64,000 bases of DNA from Lichenicola sp050954785 (GTDB taxonomy: Bacteria; Pseudomonadota; Alphaproteobacteria; Acetobacterales; Acetobacteraceae), in assembly GCA_050954785.1 (NCBI GenBank), contig JBPBQO010000191.1, positions 6,880 to 70,879 of the forward strand, given 5' to 3'. How positions within the stretch are numbered: the first letter of the stretch is position 1; each line of letters starts with the position of its first letter. Below are positions 46,201 through 55,308 of the stretch, piece by piece. The notes beneath the pieces were generated by a model. The model saw only the letters and a program-made list of their open reading frames with translations. It searched no databases and was not told where the DNA came from. The position numbers were made by a program, and so were the translations under genes.

Positions 46201-48531
46201 TTGCTGCCCGAACTGGCCGATCCGCCCGAAATCGATGGAACCCTGTCCCTGAAGCGTGTCACGCAGCCGAGCTTAGACGTCCCCGACGTACCGACAAAGG
46301 GCCGGTTGGAAAGCGCACCGGCGAGCGGGACAGGTGTGCCGCGCGTCTCGGTACTGTTGCCGTATCCGCTCCAGGGTGCGTTCGACTATGCCCTGCCGGA
46401 TACGCTGTCGCTGGAACCCGGCGACATCGTGCTCGTCCCGCTGAATCGTCGTGCCGAGGTCGGCGTGGTCTGGGATGCGCCGGTCGGCCTGCCGCCCGAT
46501 CTGGCCGCACCACCCTCCCGGCCGGTGGCGGACGCCAAGCTGAAGCCGGTCGCGGGACTGCTGGACATCCCGCGCATGCCCGAGAGCCTGCGCCGCTTCG
46601 TCGACTGGGTTGCCGGCTACACGCTGAGTCCGCCCGGACTGGTGCTGGCGATGGCGCTCCGGACCAACGCGTCGCAGCCGATCCCGCCCACGACCGGCTG
46701 GATCCGGTCAGGCAGCAATTCCACCACGGCACGCCTCACGCCGGCCCGGCAGCGCGTGCTGCAGGCGTTGGTGGACGGCCTCCCGCGCAATACCGGCGAA
46801 CTCGCGCGCCTGGCCGGGGTCGGGACCGGCGTGGTGCGCTCTATGGCGGAAGCGGGCCTGCTGATGGAGGTGGTGATCGAGACCCCGTCCGCATTCCGCC
46901 GGCCCGATCCGGACCATCAGGACCCGGTGCTGTCGCCGGACCAGGAACGCACTGCGGAAAAGCTCAGGAACCTGGTGCATGCCAGGCGTTTCCAGGCGGC
47001 GCTGCTGGACGGCGTGACCGGTTCCGGCAAGACCGAGACCTATCTGGAAGCGGTCGCGGCATGCCTTGCCGAAGGCCGGCAGGCGCTGGTGCTGCTGCCG
47101 GAAATCGCGCTGTCGGCGCAGTGGCTGCAGCGTTTCGTGCGCCGGTTCGGCGTCGAGCCGGCGGTCTGGCACTCCGACCTCGGTTCCAAGCGCCGTCGCA
47201 TCACCTGGCGAGCCGTCGCCGGCGGCGAGGCGCAGGTCGTCGTCGGCGCGCGGTCGGCGCTGTTCCTGCCGTTTCCGGACCTCGGCCTGGTGATCGTCGA
47301 CGAGGAGCACGAGACCGCCTTCAAGCAGGAGGACGGCGTCACCTACCATGCGCGCGACATGGCGGTAGTGCGTGCGCGCCTGTCAGCAGCACCAGTGGTG
47401 CTGGTGTCGGCGACGCCCAGCCTGGAGACGCTGGCCAATGTCGAAAGCGGCCGTTACGAGCGCCTGTCCCTTGCCGTGCGGCATGGCGGCGCAAGCCTGC
47501 CGACCGTCGAGACGATCGACCTGCGCGACCATCCGCCCGAGCGCGGCCGGTTCCTGAGCCCGGCGCTGATCGAGGCGGCGCTGGAGGCGATGCGTCGCGG
47601 CGAGCAGGCAATGCTGTTCCTGAACCGGCGCGGCTATGCCCCACTCACGCTGTGCCGCGCCTGCGGACATCGCATCCAGTGCCCGAACTGCACCGCCTGG
47701 CTGGTCGAGCATCGCGCGCGCCGGCAGCTCGCCTGCCATCATTGCGGCCATACCGAAGCGGTGCCGACGCATTGTCCGTCCTGCAACGCCGAGAACAGCC
47801 TGACCCCGATCGGGCCCGGCGTGGAGCGCATCACCGAGGAAGCCCGCGAGACCTTTCCCGATGCCCGCATCCTGGTGATGGCGAGCGACACGCTGCCCGG
47901 CCCGAATGCCGCCACCGAGGCGGTACGCAAGATCGCCGACCGCGAGGTTGACCTGATCATCGGCACCCAGATCGTCGCCAAGGGCTGGCATTTCCCGGGG
48001 CTGACACTGGTGGGCGTGGTCGATGCCGATCTCGGCCTGGCCGGCGGCGACCTGCGCGCCGCCGAGCGCACGGTGCAACTGCTGCACCAGGTGGCTGGGC
48101 GGGCGGGTCGGGCCGAAGCGCCGGGCCGGGTGCTGCTGCAGACCTACAACCCGACCCATCCGGTCATGCAGGCGCTGATCGCCAACGACTTCGCCACCTT
48201 CATGCAGAAGGAGGCAGCCCAGCGCCGGCCCGGCAACTGGCCGCCCTATGGCCGTCTCGCCGCCCTGATCGTCAGCGCCGACACCGCGGAGGCGGCCGAC
48301 GCAGCCGCGCAGGCGCTCGGTCGAAGCGCGCCGACGGGGGAGGGGCTGCAGGTGCTGGGTCCGGCACCGGCACCGCTCGCGATCCTGCGCGGCCGCCATC
48401 GCCGGCGTTTGCTGTTGCGTACCCGACGCGAGATCGCGGTGCAGCCGATCCTGCGCAGCTGGCTGCATGGATTGCAGTTCGCGCGTTCGGTGCAGGTCGA
48501 TGTGGATATCGACCCGGTATCGTTTCTCTAA
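46201..48531 (+). CDS. priA: Primosomal replication protein N' (PriA helicase)
   Basis: About 740-776 residues. The N-terminal DNA-binding domain includes VSVLLPYPLQGAFDYALPD. The helicase part has Walker A DGVTGSGKTETYL, the DEEH box IVDEEHETAFKQEDG, and ATPSLETLANV. The zinc-binding region follows, with CRACGHRIQCPNC and CHHCGHTEAVPTHCPSC, then motif VI QVAGRAGRAEAPGRVLLQT. It restarts stalled replication forks. The TTG at 46201 is weak; a GTG near 46336, just before the conserved N terminus, is another possible start. Confidence 0.95.
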   Translation: MLPELADPPEIDGTLSLKRVTQPSLDVPDVPTKGRLESAPASGTGVPRVSVLLPYPLQGAFDYALPDTLSLEPGDIVLVPLNRRAEVGVVWDAPVGLPPDLAAPPSRPVADAKLKPVAGLLDIPRMPESLRRFVDWVAGYTLSPPGLVLAMALRTNASQPIPPTTGWIRSGSNSTTARLTPARQRVLQALVDGLPRNTGELARLAGVGTGVVRSMAEAGLLMEVVIETPSAFRRPDPDHQDPVLSPDQERTAEKLRNLVHARRFQAALLDGVTGSGKTETYLEAVAACLAEGRQALVLLPEIALSAQWLQRFVRRFGVEPAVWHSDLGSKRRRITWRAVAGGEAQVVVGARSALFLPFPDLGLVIVDEEHETAFKQEDGVTYHARDMAVVRARLSAAPVVLVSATPSLETLANVESGRYERLSLAVRHGGASLPTVETIDLRDHPPERGRFLSPALIEAALEAMRRGEQAMLFLNRRGYAPLTLCRACGHRIQCPNCTAWLVEHRARRQLACHHCGHTEAVPTHCPSCNAENSLTPIGPGVERITEEARETFPDARILVMASDTLPGPNAATEAVRKIADREVDLIIGTQIVAKGWHFPGLTLVGVVDADLGLAGGDLRAAERTVQLLHQVAGRAGRAEAPGRVLLQTYNPTHPVMQALIANDFATFMQKEAAQRRPGNWPPYGRLAALIVSADTAEAADAAAQALGRSAPTGEGLQVLGPAPAPLAILRGRHRRRLLLRTRREIAVQPILRSWLHGLQFARSVQVDVDIDPVSFL

Positions 48532-48881
48532 ATCAGGTATTGGCAGAAATCAGTCTTTAGGCGGATTGGTATCAGCTCCCGATAGCCTCCGGCATCCAAA
48601 GTCTCCCACGAGAGTTGCGTTCACCGTGGGTTGTATCGGCAGATGCTCAAGGCCCGAGTGGACGCCATAATGTCACCGACGGTCCAACTTCTCACATCCG
48701 GTTCATGTTCAAACCACCACCTGACTCCGTTAGTAGTGTAAAATCTGCATAGGAGCCAGTTTTCAGGGCTGTTCGACAATAACGGATCAGCCCGTTTCTG
48801 CTACCGGATTCTGGCTGTGCTTACCCGGGAGGCTTGCGATCCGGAATTCGGGTACCAACTGGACATGGACTGAATTAAACA
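48532..48881. other. Intergenic region, no gene recognised
   Basis: About 350 bases downstream of priA with lower GC than the preceding gene. Open frames here are short and have no protein-like character. No terminator hairpin is obvious. Confidence 0.45.
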
Positions 48882-49220
48882 ATGGAGTGTTTGTTGCAAA
48901 TTCGAGCAGTCTTGTTAACGGCAGGGATGATAGCCACCGGAACGACAGAGATGTCGGCGGCGGAAGTTTCGGCGAACGGATTGTCGCCTTGGGCACAATC
49001 GAATGCAACGATATCAGTCGATTGCGCCGATTTTCAGAAGCAGCCAAGCGGCGCCTGGAAAATCCTGCGGGCCACTCGCGTCGGGATTGGAACTTCTGAT
49101 TATAATACCGGAGGTGGGGGATATTTGGTTGCCGGACTGATCCAAAGTGACGGGCCGAACATCTACGGCGCAGTTGACCGGGCATGTAGAACAAATGGTT
49201 TCGAGCAGCGTACGCGCTGA
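48882..49220 (+). CDS. Small exported protein (hypothetical)
   Basis: 112 residues. The hydrophobic leader (about 8-26, AVLLTAGMIATGTTEMSA) looks like a signal peptide. The mature part reads VSANGLSPWAQSNATISVDC then ADFQKQPSGAWKILR then GPNIYGAVDRACR, with two cysteines that could pair. A TTG four codons later, with GGAG seven bases before it, may be the real start. No family is recognised. GC content is well below that of the core genes. Confidence 0.55.
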   Translation: MECLLQIRAVLLTAGMIATGTTEMSAAEVSANGLSPWAQSNATISVDCADFQKQPSGAWKILRATRVGIGTSDYNTGGGGYLVAGLIQSDGPNIYGAVDRACRTNGFEQRTR

Positions 49221-49482
49221 GCAAAACTCGACCCGTTATCTGCGTAACCTATTGTCCGGAAACCAACTTCAAAGATATCGAGTGCATTCTCGGTCGACTA
49301 ATCGATCGTCCCCGTCGCTATGCCATCCACCGCCTGGGACACATAAATGCGACCGAGGCGTCGGTGAAATTCAAGTCAGCTGCCGAAGGCATCTTACCAC
49401 CGTTCATGGAAAGCCCTGCTGTCCATAAAGTTCTATGCAAAAAAACCGGACCGCGCGGGCCCGGTTTCTTGCACAATTACTA
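49221..49482 (+). pseudogene. Startless open frame, possible gene remnant
   Basis: One frame stays open from about 49207 to a TAA at 49480 with no usable start. It reads PVICVTYCPETNFKDIEC, then ILGRLIDRPRRYAIHRLGHI, then NATEASVKFKSAAEGIL and PPFMESPAVHKVL. The residue mix is protein-like, so it may be the 3' end of a lost gene. No family is recognised. It runs into the terminator of the repeat-protein gene on the other strand. Confidence 0.35.
49439..49467 (-). terminator. Rho-independent terminator of the repeat-protein gene
   Basis: Read on the minus strand: AAACCGG, GC-rich centre (GCCCGCGCGGT), CCGGTTT, then a run of T. It lies 50-80 bases after the stop of the RTX-type gene and is a textbook terminator for it. 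Confidence 0.85.
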
Positions 49483-49516
49483 ATCGGACCTAACGGCCCG
49501 AGATGAGGCGGTCGGG

Positions 49517-50884
49517 TTATGCATCGCCCATGAAGCTGGTGGACTTCAGGTTGGTGACGTTGTCGAACGTGATCGTTGACTTATCGGCGAGCGTGATCGT
49601 GGTGTTGGCGCCGCTAATCACTGCAGTGCTGAGCGTCTTGGTAACTTCGTTGGCGCCGTAGCCATAAAGCTGGACCATGTTCCCGGCGGAGCTGCCGAAA
49701 TCGCTGATCGTAATCGAAGCCGAGCTCATCGTGCCGTTTGCGGCAATGATGAACTGGTTCTCACCGGCGCCGCCAGTAAGGGTCTGATTGCCGATGCCGG
49801 CCACCAGCGTGTCGGCGCCGCTGCCACCGCTGATGCTATCGCCAGCTGCAGTGGACTGGTTCGAGACGAAGCCGATGAAGCCCTGGGTGCTACCCGAGCC
49901 ATTGAGGGTCTCGTTGCCGGAGCCCGCAATGACCATGCCATGGCCACTGTAGGTGATGTTCGAGCCATTCGCACCGAACACGGTGGCCGTACCAGCGCCG
50001 GAATTGACAGTCGCATTGCCGACGCCACCGATGAAGGTGAGCGCAGAACTGCCGGTCCCGGTCAAGGACGTTCCAGCCGCACCATATACGGTAGTATCGC
50101 CAGCTGCGTTAATCGTGTCGGACGTGCCTGCAAAGACGGTCGACGTGCCGTTCAGCGTGTAGAAACTGTTCGTGCCACCGATGATCGACGCGGTGCCGGT
50201 GCCGCCGGAAAGGCTGGTATTGGTACCATTGGTGTCGTCGACAACCAGGTTGCCGGAGCTGCCATAGATGGTGCTGCTCGTGCCGGTAAGGCTGATGGTA
50301 GCGTCGCCCGAATTGGCGATGATGCGATCGGTGCCGTCCGAAATGACGGTGTCGGCGCCAGTGCCGAGATTGATCAGGTTGTTGCCCGTGCCGCCGTAGA
50401 TCGTGGTCGAACCGGAACCGGAAAAGATGCTGTCGTTGCCGTCACTTGTCGCGATAGTATAGGTGCCTGCACCTGATCCGATGAACAGGTTGTTCCCACC
50501 TCCAGCGATGAACGTGCCGGACTCATTGCCCGAGATGAATGTCGCGCCGCCGATGCCGACCAGCGTGTTGAGCGTGGTGCCGGCCGTGGCTGCGGAAGCG
50601 TCGAGAAAGACGTGATCGGTCGTCTCGGTCGTTAAATGATCGTATCCTGACGGATAGGTATAGAAGCCCCCGGTGGTTGCAACATACTCGTTTACGGACG
50701 ATCCACCAGCAGGTGGCACGTTCGCACCATTGCCCTCAGCCGCGAAAAAGTTTCCGCTGGTCGATGCGTTCGCGACTGCACTTTGATAGGCTTTAGCTAA
50801 TGAATAGGCTTGGCTGCCGTTGACCGTGACCGGGATCATATGTCCCGATGCGCCCACAACCGTTACTACGCCACCACTTGCCAT
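49517..50884 (-). CDS. RTX-like beta-roll repeat protein, probably secreted
   Basis: 455 residues without a signal peptide. From about 95 to 385 it is built of glycine/asparagine/serine/threonine-rich repeats such as FIAGGGNNLFIGSGAGTYTI, STTIYGGTGNNLINLGTGAD and LTGGAGENQF, ending in a segment of the type ITISDFGSSAGNMVQLYG seen at the end of RTX proteins. The C terminus ends with hydrophobic and acidic residues (SFMGDA), suitable for type I secretion. The GGxG repeats are degenerate, so calcium binding is uncertain. AGGGGA precedes the ATG. No type I exporter is in the window. It could be an adhesin or matrix protein. Confidence 0.75.
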   Translation of the reverse strand: MASGGVVTVVGASGHMIPVTVNGSQAYSLAKAYQSAVANASTSGNFFAAEGNGANVPPAGGSSVNEYVATTGGFYTYPSGYDHLTTETTDHVFLDASAATAGTTLNTLVGIGGATFISGNESGTFIAGGGNNLFIGSGAGTYTIATSDGNDSIFSGSGSTTIYGGTGNNLINLGTGADTVISDGTDRIIANSGDATISLTGTSSTIYGSSGNLVVDDTNGTNTSLSGGTGTASIIGGTNSFYTLNGTSTVFAGTSDTINAAGDTTVYGAAGTSLTGTGSSALTFIGGVGNATVNSGAGTATVFGANGSNITYSGHGMVIAGSGNETLNGSGSTQGFIGFVSNQSTAAGDSISGGSGADTLVAGIGNQTLTGGAGENQFIIAANGTMSSASITISDFGSSAGNMVQLYGYGANEVTKTLSTAVISGANTTITLADKSTITFDNVTNLKSTSFMGDA

Positions 50885-52403
50885 AATTAATCCCCTTTTG
50901 ATTTTATAACGATCAATCGATCATTGCGACCAAACTAACGCGTGCAATGGTTAACTATCACGGCTACCGCGCGGTGCAAGTAGAAACCCCTGTCGCCAGA
51001 AGCATTTAATCTAAAACCAGAGTTTAATCATGTAATTATAACGCTGGAAGTCTTTCGGACTACTTACTGTGTCCGTCGAGTGTTTGACGAGTACTGTCCA
51101 ATCGTTAAATTGTCACCAATTGGCGTTCGCATGGATGCGTGCATATGAATTATATTTAAAGCGGAACTAAACGTACATCTGTATAGATCTGCGAGTATTT
51201 AAAGGAGCTGGCTAAGCTTTGAATTCGTTCGATGCACCGAAGGATATCGATGAAGTGTCTTCGGCCAATAAAGAATAGCAAGGTAAGACCTGTTTGGCAG
51301 GCAAAGTTGACGATCGCGCAACGACACGCTTTGCCGCATACTCCGGGTTGGCGAGATCCAGCATGTGAGCCATATGCTTGGAGTTCCGATTGGAATGTTC
51401 TTCTGCCGGTACCGTCCCCATCGACGCAGCCGAGATTCTCCGGTTTTATCGTGATCATACCGTTATAAAATGGATGAAGGCAGTCTGCTTTCTAAAGCGC
51501 TGCTTTTTCCGACGACACGGATTCACCGCTGCATGCGCCTGCCGAATAACTTGGTCCTGCAGCAGCCCGGCACAGTTCTATGCCGATAAGCTGACTGGGA
51601 CAGACGTCGGTAGTGAAAGATACGGCGCAGCAGTCAGTATATGAGGGGAAGCTGCGGGAACAGGACCTTTTGTATCTTCGACATCTGCCTGTTCAGGCTA
51701 TCTGGTATTGTTGTAGAAACAGAGAAGTTTATAGTTAAAATTAAGGTAAACATCCTAATAATGCGCTATCGGCCGGTTGAACGGTCAAGCAGATCACTGT
51801 GGAGCATGCCGCCCATGTCATGCTGGTGCATCGATAGGAGACCTATGCCTCAGGCGGCTTCCAGTCACGTGACCCGTTGGACAGCGGGATAGTGTGCTGG
51901 TTAAGAGTTTGTTGGTTCCGTGAGCTACTCGATAGTTGCCTGACAGCGGGGTTCAACTCGTTACCAGGCAGGATATGGATGCGGTGGTTGTTGTGCCCGC
52001 GAGCGACTGACTTCGGCTTGCCTGTCGTCAGGCTGGCCTTGAGGGAGCTGCTGCCTGGACATGCGCGTGGCAACCTTGACGTGCACAAGCAGGCCAACAA
52101 TCGACGCCGTCGGTCCCCGGCTTTCCCCTTCGACCGTAACGACTGGTAAAATCCAGGCAGGAAATCTCCGGTGCTGGCAACGCCTCATGCTTGGCAAATG
52201 CGTCCACCTGATCGAAGGCGACATGATCACGGCGACCGCGTTCACCCACAATCTGAAAGGTGTGATCCGGAGCGCAGGAGACGTCCACGTGCCTGGTGTT
52301 CCAGCACGTGATCCGTTCGAGGCAGCAGGGTCGAAAAGCAGCCGATGGCGGCTTTCTCACCGGTTCGGCTATGATTGCCCGGTTGGGTCGGGGCGATTGG
52401 TCG
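50885..52403. other. 1.5-kb region with no recognisable gene
   Basis: AT-richer on the left (to about 51.75 kb), GC-richer on the right. Open frames on both strands are short, Cys/Arg/Ser-rich and unlike real proteins, as in shadow or decayed sequence. The left end should hold the promoter of the repeat protein. No transposase, inverted terminal repeat pair or tRNA was found. Confidence 0.5.
50902..50933 (-). promoter_or_regulatory. Possible promoter of the RTX-like gene
   Basis: On the minus strand TTGGTC and TATAAA lie 20 bases apart, with AATGATCGATTGATCGTT, an imperfect dyad, filling the spacer. The spacer is a little long. The start codon is about 18 bases downstream of the TATAAA box, so the leader would be very short. 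Confidence 0.3.
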
Positions 52404-53156
52404 ATGAGCGTTCTATGGTGCCAAGGCATGTTCGCCAGTGGCTCGACCTGGCTCTACAACGTGGCTCTGGCTGTGGCGCACGCGATCGATCCGGATCGCG
52501 CGATCGACGGACGGTTCGTGTTCAACGTGTCGGACGCGGTAGGCCTGGACGCACCCGGCGTTCGCCATGTGGTGAAAGCGCATCAGGCAAGGGATGGCGT
52601 CGATGTCATCGCGGCGAGAGCCGACGCTATTCTGGTAACGCTGCGTGATCCGCGCGATGCCGTCGTGTCGCTGATGCAGTACCAGAAATTCTCGTTCAAT
52701 CGCGCGCTGCTGAACGTATGCAATGCCGCCGAAGCGTGTGTGCTGCTCGGGCGTCTGCCCCAAGCCGTCACGCTGCATTACGAACTCGGCTTCGTCGACG
52801 ATCCACGGACGATCGATGGAATTGCGGGACACATGGGTGGAAGCCTGCTGCCCCGGCAGCGGGACGCGATTTTCCAGGCAACTCGCCGGCCGGCGGTCGA
52901 GGCTTTCATCGCCCGGCTGAACGCCGAACTGACCACCATCATCGATCGCGACGGCGACATCTATGATCTGCGCTCGCACTGGCATCTGCATCACGCCGGC
53001 CGCACCGGCGAAAGCGGACGATGGCGACGCCTGCTTTACCCGGCGCAGATCCAGGGCATAGAAACGTCCCTGGGCGACTGGATGAACCTGTTCGGCTACC
53101 AGCCGAGCGAGAGAAGCCTCGAGATGAAAGCAGCATGGGGAATATCGGGTCGATGA
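52404..53156 (+). CDS. Sulfotransferase-like protein
   Basis: 250 residues. The N-terminal LWCQGMFASGSTWLYNVAL corresponds to the PAPS 5'-phosphosulfate loop of sulfotransferases (GxxxSGSTW-like, P-loop related). The middle VVKAHQARD and ILVTLRDPRDAVVSLMQY match the 3'-phosphate-binding motif (RDPRD). The rest of the fold is only loosely similar. ATG 52404 was chosen because the conserved loop begins right after it. Its stop overlaps the next gene by four bases (ATGA), implying joint expression with the S9 peptidase. The acceptor is unknown. Confidence 0.7.
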   Translation: MSVLWCQGMFASGSTWLYNVALAVAHAIDPDRAIDGRFVFNVSDAVGLDAPGVRHVVKAHQARDGVDVIAARADAILVTLRDPRDAVVSLMQYQKFSFNRALLNVCNAAEACVLLGRLPQAVTLHYELGFVDDPRTIDGIAGHMGGSLLPRQRDAIFQATRRPAVEAFIARLNAELTTIIDRDGDIYDLRSHWHLHHAGRTGESGRWRRLLYPAQIQGIETSLGDWMNLFGYQPSERSLEMKAAWGISGR

Positions 53157-55174
53157 AGCGTATCGCGTTGTTTTCGTTCAGTGCCGTTCTGGCTGCCGGG
53201 ACGGCTCTTGCCGCTCCGGCTCCCGGCCATCCCCTGCATGAGTTCAGCCAGGTTGCGGTTTCGCAGGATGGCGCGCAGGTCGCGACCCTCGAAGGGGATC
53301 TGCCCGCGGACGAGAATGCCGAGCCTGCGTATGCGATCGTGATCCGACGGATCGACGGCACCGGCTCTCCCATTACGGTCGGCCTGCCGTGCAAGGGGGC
53401 CGGTTGCGTCCCGTCGTCGCTCGCCTGGTCGCCGGACGGCCGGCATCTGGCGTTCGTGCTGAAACAGCCTTCCGTCGACAAGGCCGGCAAAACCGGCAAG
53501 CCGCAGCGTTTCGTCTATTCGGTCGATGCGGATGGGACGAAGGCCGCCCGGCTGCTGGCCTTCGATGGCACGCTGGAGCGCCTGCGCTATGGGCCGGACG
53601 GAACGCTGGCGGTGCTGGCGACTGCCGGCGCGCACAAGGAACCAGGTGCCACCCAGGCAGGGGCGAAGCTGACGGGCGAGATCGGCGAGAGCGAGGACGA
53701 GCAGCGGATCGCCACGATCGCGAACGGCGCGCTGCGGTTCCAGTCGCCCGCCGACCTGTATGTCTATGAATATGCGTGGCAGCCCGATCCGGCACGGCCC
53801 GATCATGCCCGTTTCATCGGCACCGCGGCGCATGGCAACGGCGACAACAACTGGTGGATCGCCCGGCTCTACGCCTTCGACGGTCCGGCCGCGCGCCTGC
53901 TCTACACGCCGCCGCAGCGCCAGCAACTGGCCGATCCGGTGGTCTCGTCGGATGGCCGGTCACTGGCCTTCATCGGCGGTATCATGAGCGATTTCGGGTC
54001 GACCGGAGGGGACGCGTTCAGGCTGGCCCTCGATGCTCCGCAGGCCTCGCCGCCGGTGCTGCAGAACCTCACGCCGAACCTGCACGCCAGCGTCACGTCG
54101 CTGTCATGGTCGTGCGGAGGCGATGGCCTGACCGCGACGGCACTGGCCGGGTCGAAGACCGAGCTGTTCGGGTTGGGAGGAGCCGACCCGGGGCGCCCGT
54201 CCTGGTCCGGCGAGGAGACGTTGACCGAAACCGGACATTCCCTCGGAATTGCCTGCGGCGGCGGCGTCAGCGCCGCGGTCCACCAGAACTTCACCACCGC
54301 GCCAGAGCTCGAGGCCGGTCCGATCGGCCAGTGGCACGCGCTCACCCACGCCAATGCCGGCCAAACCGTGCCGGCGACGGCGACCAGCGTGACCTGGCGC
54401 AATGACGGGTTCGACGTGCAGGGCTGGCTGCTGTCTCCCAAGGGTGCGCCGACCGACATGGCGGCTGCGAAAGGGCCGATGATCGTGTCCATCCATGGCG
54501 GTCCGTCGGCTGCGAACGTGCCGGCCTACCTCACGCCGCGCGGGTCGTCGTTGTTCCTGTTGCAGGCGGGCTATCGGGTGTTCCTGCCCAACCCGCGCGG
54601 CAGCTTCGGCCAGGGCGAAAAATTCGCTCAGGCCAATGTGCGCGACTTCGGCTATGGCGATCTGCGCGACGTGCTGACCGGGATCGACGCGGTCGAGCGT
54701 ACGGTTCCGGTCGACGACCACCGTCTCGGCGTGACCGGCTACAGCTATGGCGGCTACATGACGATGTGGACGGTGACGCAGACCAACCGCTTCAAAGCCG
54801 CCGTCGCCGGTGCGGGCGTGTCGGACTGGCAGTCGTACTACGGCGAGAACGGCATCGACGAGTGGATGCTGCCGTTCTTCGGCGCGTCGGTCTACGACGA
54901 CCCGGCGATCTACGCGAAAAGCTCGCCGATGAGCTTTATCAAGCAGGTGCGTACGCCGACCTTCGAATATGTGGGCGATGCCGATGTGGAATGCCCGATG
55001 CCGCAGACCCAGGAATTCTATCACGCGCTACACACGCTCGGCGTTCCGACGCAGTTCGTGGTGTATGCGGGGCAGGGCCACGGCATGAAGGATGCGGGCG
55101 ACCGTGCCGACGCGCGTCGTCGGACGCTGGCTTGGTTCGGGCGCTATCTCGGGCATAGCGCGTCGAACGGCTGA
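53153..55174 (+). CDS. Exported S9 family prolyl oligopeptidase-like serine peptidase
   Basis: 673 residues. A signal peptide (about 1-25, FSFSAVLAAGTALA) precedes a beta-propeller half (about 35-420) with WD/TolB-like blades such as LAWSPDGRHLAFV. The C-terminal alpha/beta-hydrolase follows: HGGPSAANVP, the nucleophile Ser531 in GYSYGGYMTMW, the acid in VGDADVECP and the histidine in GQGHGMKD. This is the acylaminoacyl/dipeptidyl peptidase layout (S9C). It probably cleaves peptides in the periplasm. ATG 53153 overlaps the sulfotransferase-like gene. Confidence 0.92.
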   Translation: MKRIALFSFSAVLAAGTALAAPAPGHPLHEFSQVAVSQDGAQVATLEGDLPADENAEPAYAIVIRRIDGTGSPITVGLPCKGAGCVPSSLAWSPDGRHLAFVLKQPSVDKAGKTGKPQRFVYSVDADGTKAARLLAFDGTLERLRYGPDGTLAVLATAGAHKEPGATQAGAKLTGEIGESEDEQRIATIANGALRFQSPADLYVYEYAWQPDPARPDHARFIGTAAHGNGDNNWWIARLYAFDGPAARLLYTPPQRQQLADPVVSSDGRSLAFIGGIMSDFGSTGGDAFRLALDAPQASPPVLQNLTPNLHASVTSLSWSCGGDGLTATALAGSKTELFGLGGADPGRPSWSGEETLTETGHSLGIACGGGVSAAVHQNFTTAPELEAGPIGQWHALTHANAGQTVPATATSVTWRNDGFDVQGWLLSPKGAPTDMAAAKGPMIVSIHGGPSAANVPAYLTPRGSSLFLLQAGYRVFLPNPRGSFGQGEKFAQANVRDFGYGDLRDVLTGIDAVERTVPVDDHRLGVTGYSYGGYMTMWTVTQTNRFKAAVAGAGVSDWQSYYGENGIDEWMLPFFGASVYDDPAIYAKSSPMSFIKQVRTPTFEYVGDADVECPMPQTQEFYHALHTLGVPTQFVVYAGQGHGMKDAGDRADARRRTLAWFGRYLGHSASNG

Positions 55175-55225
55175 GCATCGACCGATCTTACTATTACTCG
55201 ACTGTTAACGATTCTTGCTGAAACA

Positions 55226-55278
55226 CCAGACCAGAGGTTTTTTCCGATTTGCTTTGATCGGAGAGATTTCTGGTCTGG
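55226..55278 (+). repeat. Dispersed palindromic intergenic repeat, copy 2
   Basis: Nested perfect arms: CCAGACCAGA (55226-55235) with TCTGGTCTGG (55269-55278), and TCCGAT (55243-55248) with ATCGGA (55257-55262). The core TCCGATttgctttgATCGGA matches the element at 8527-8572 in reverse orientation. It lies between the convergent S9 peptidase and short-chain dehydrogenase genes and could terminate either transcript. Confidence 0.7.
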
Positions 55279-55308
55279 GCTGTCATCCGACGACAGGCCG
55301 GCAAACTT

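Noticed and set aside
48787..49224. Minus-strand frame of 145 codons opposite the small exported protein
   Set aside because: Arg/Ser-rich, no ribosome site; the plus strand has the signal peptide and better composition.
51843..52429. Minus-strand frames that might be a transposase remnant
   Set aside because: No DDE or HUH motif and no terminal inverted repeats could be found.
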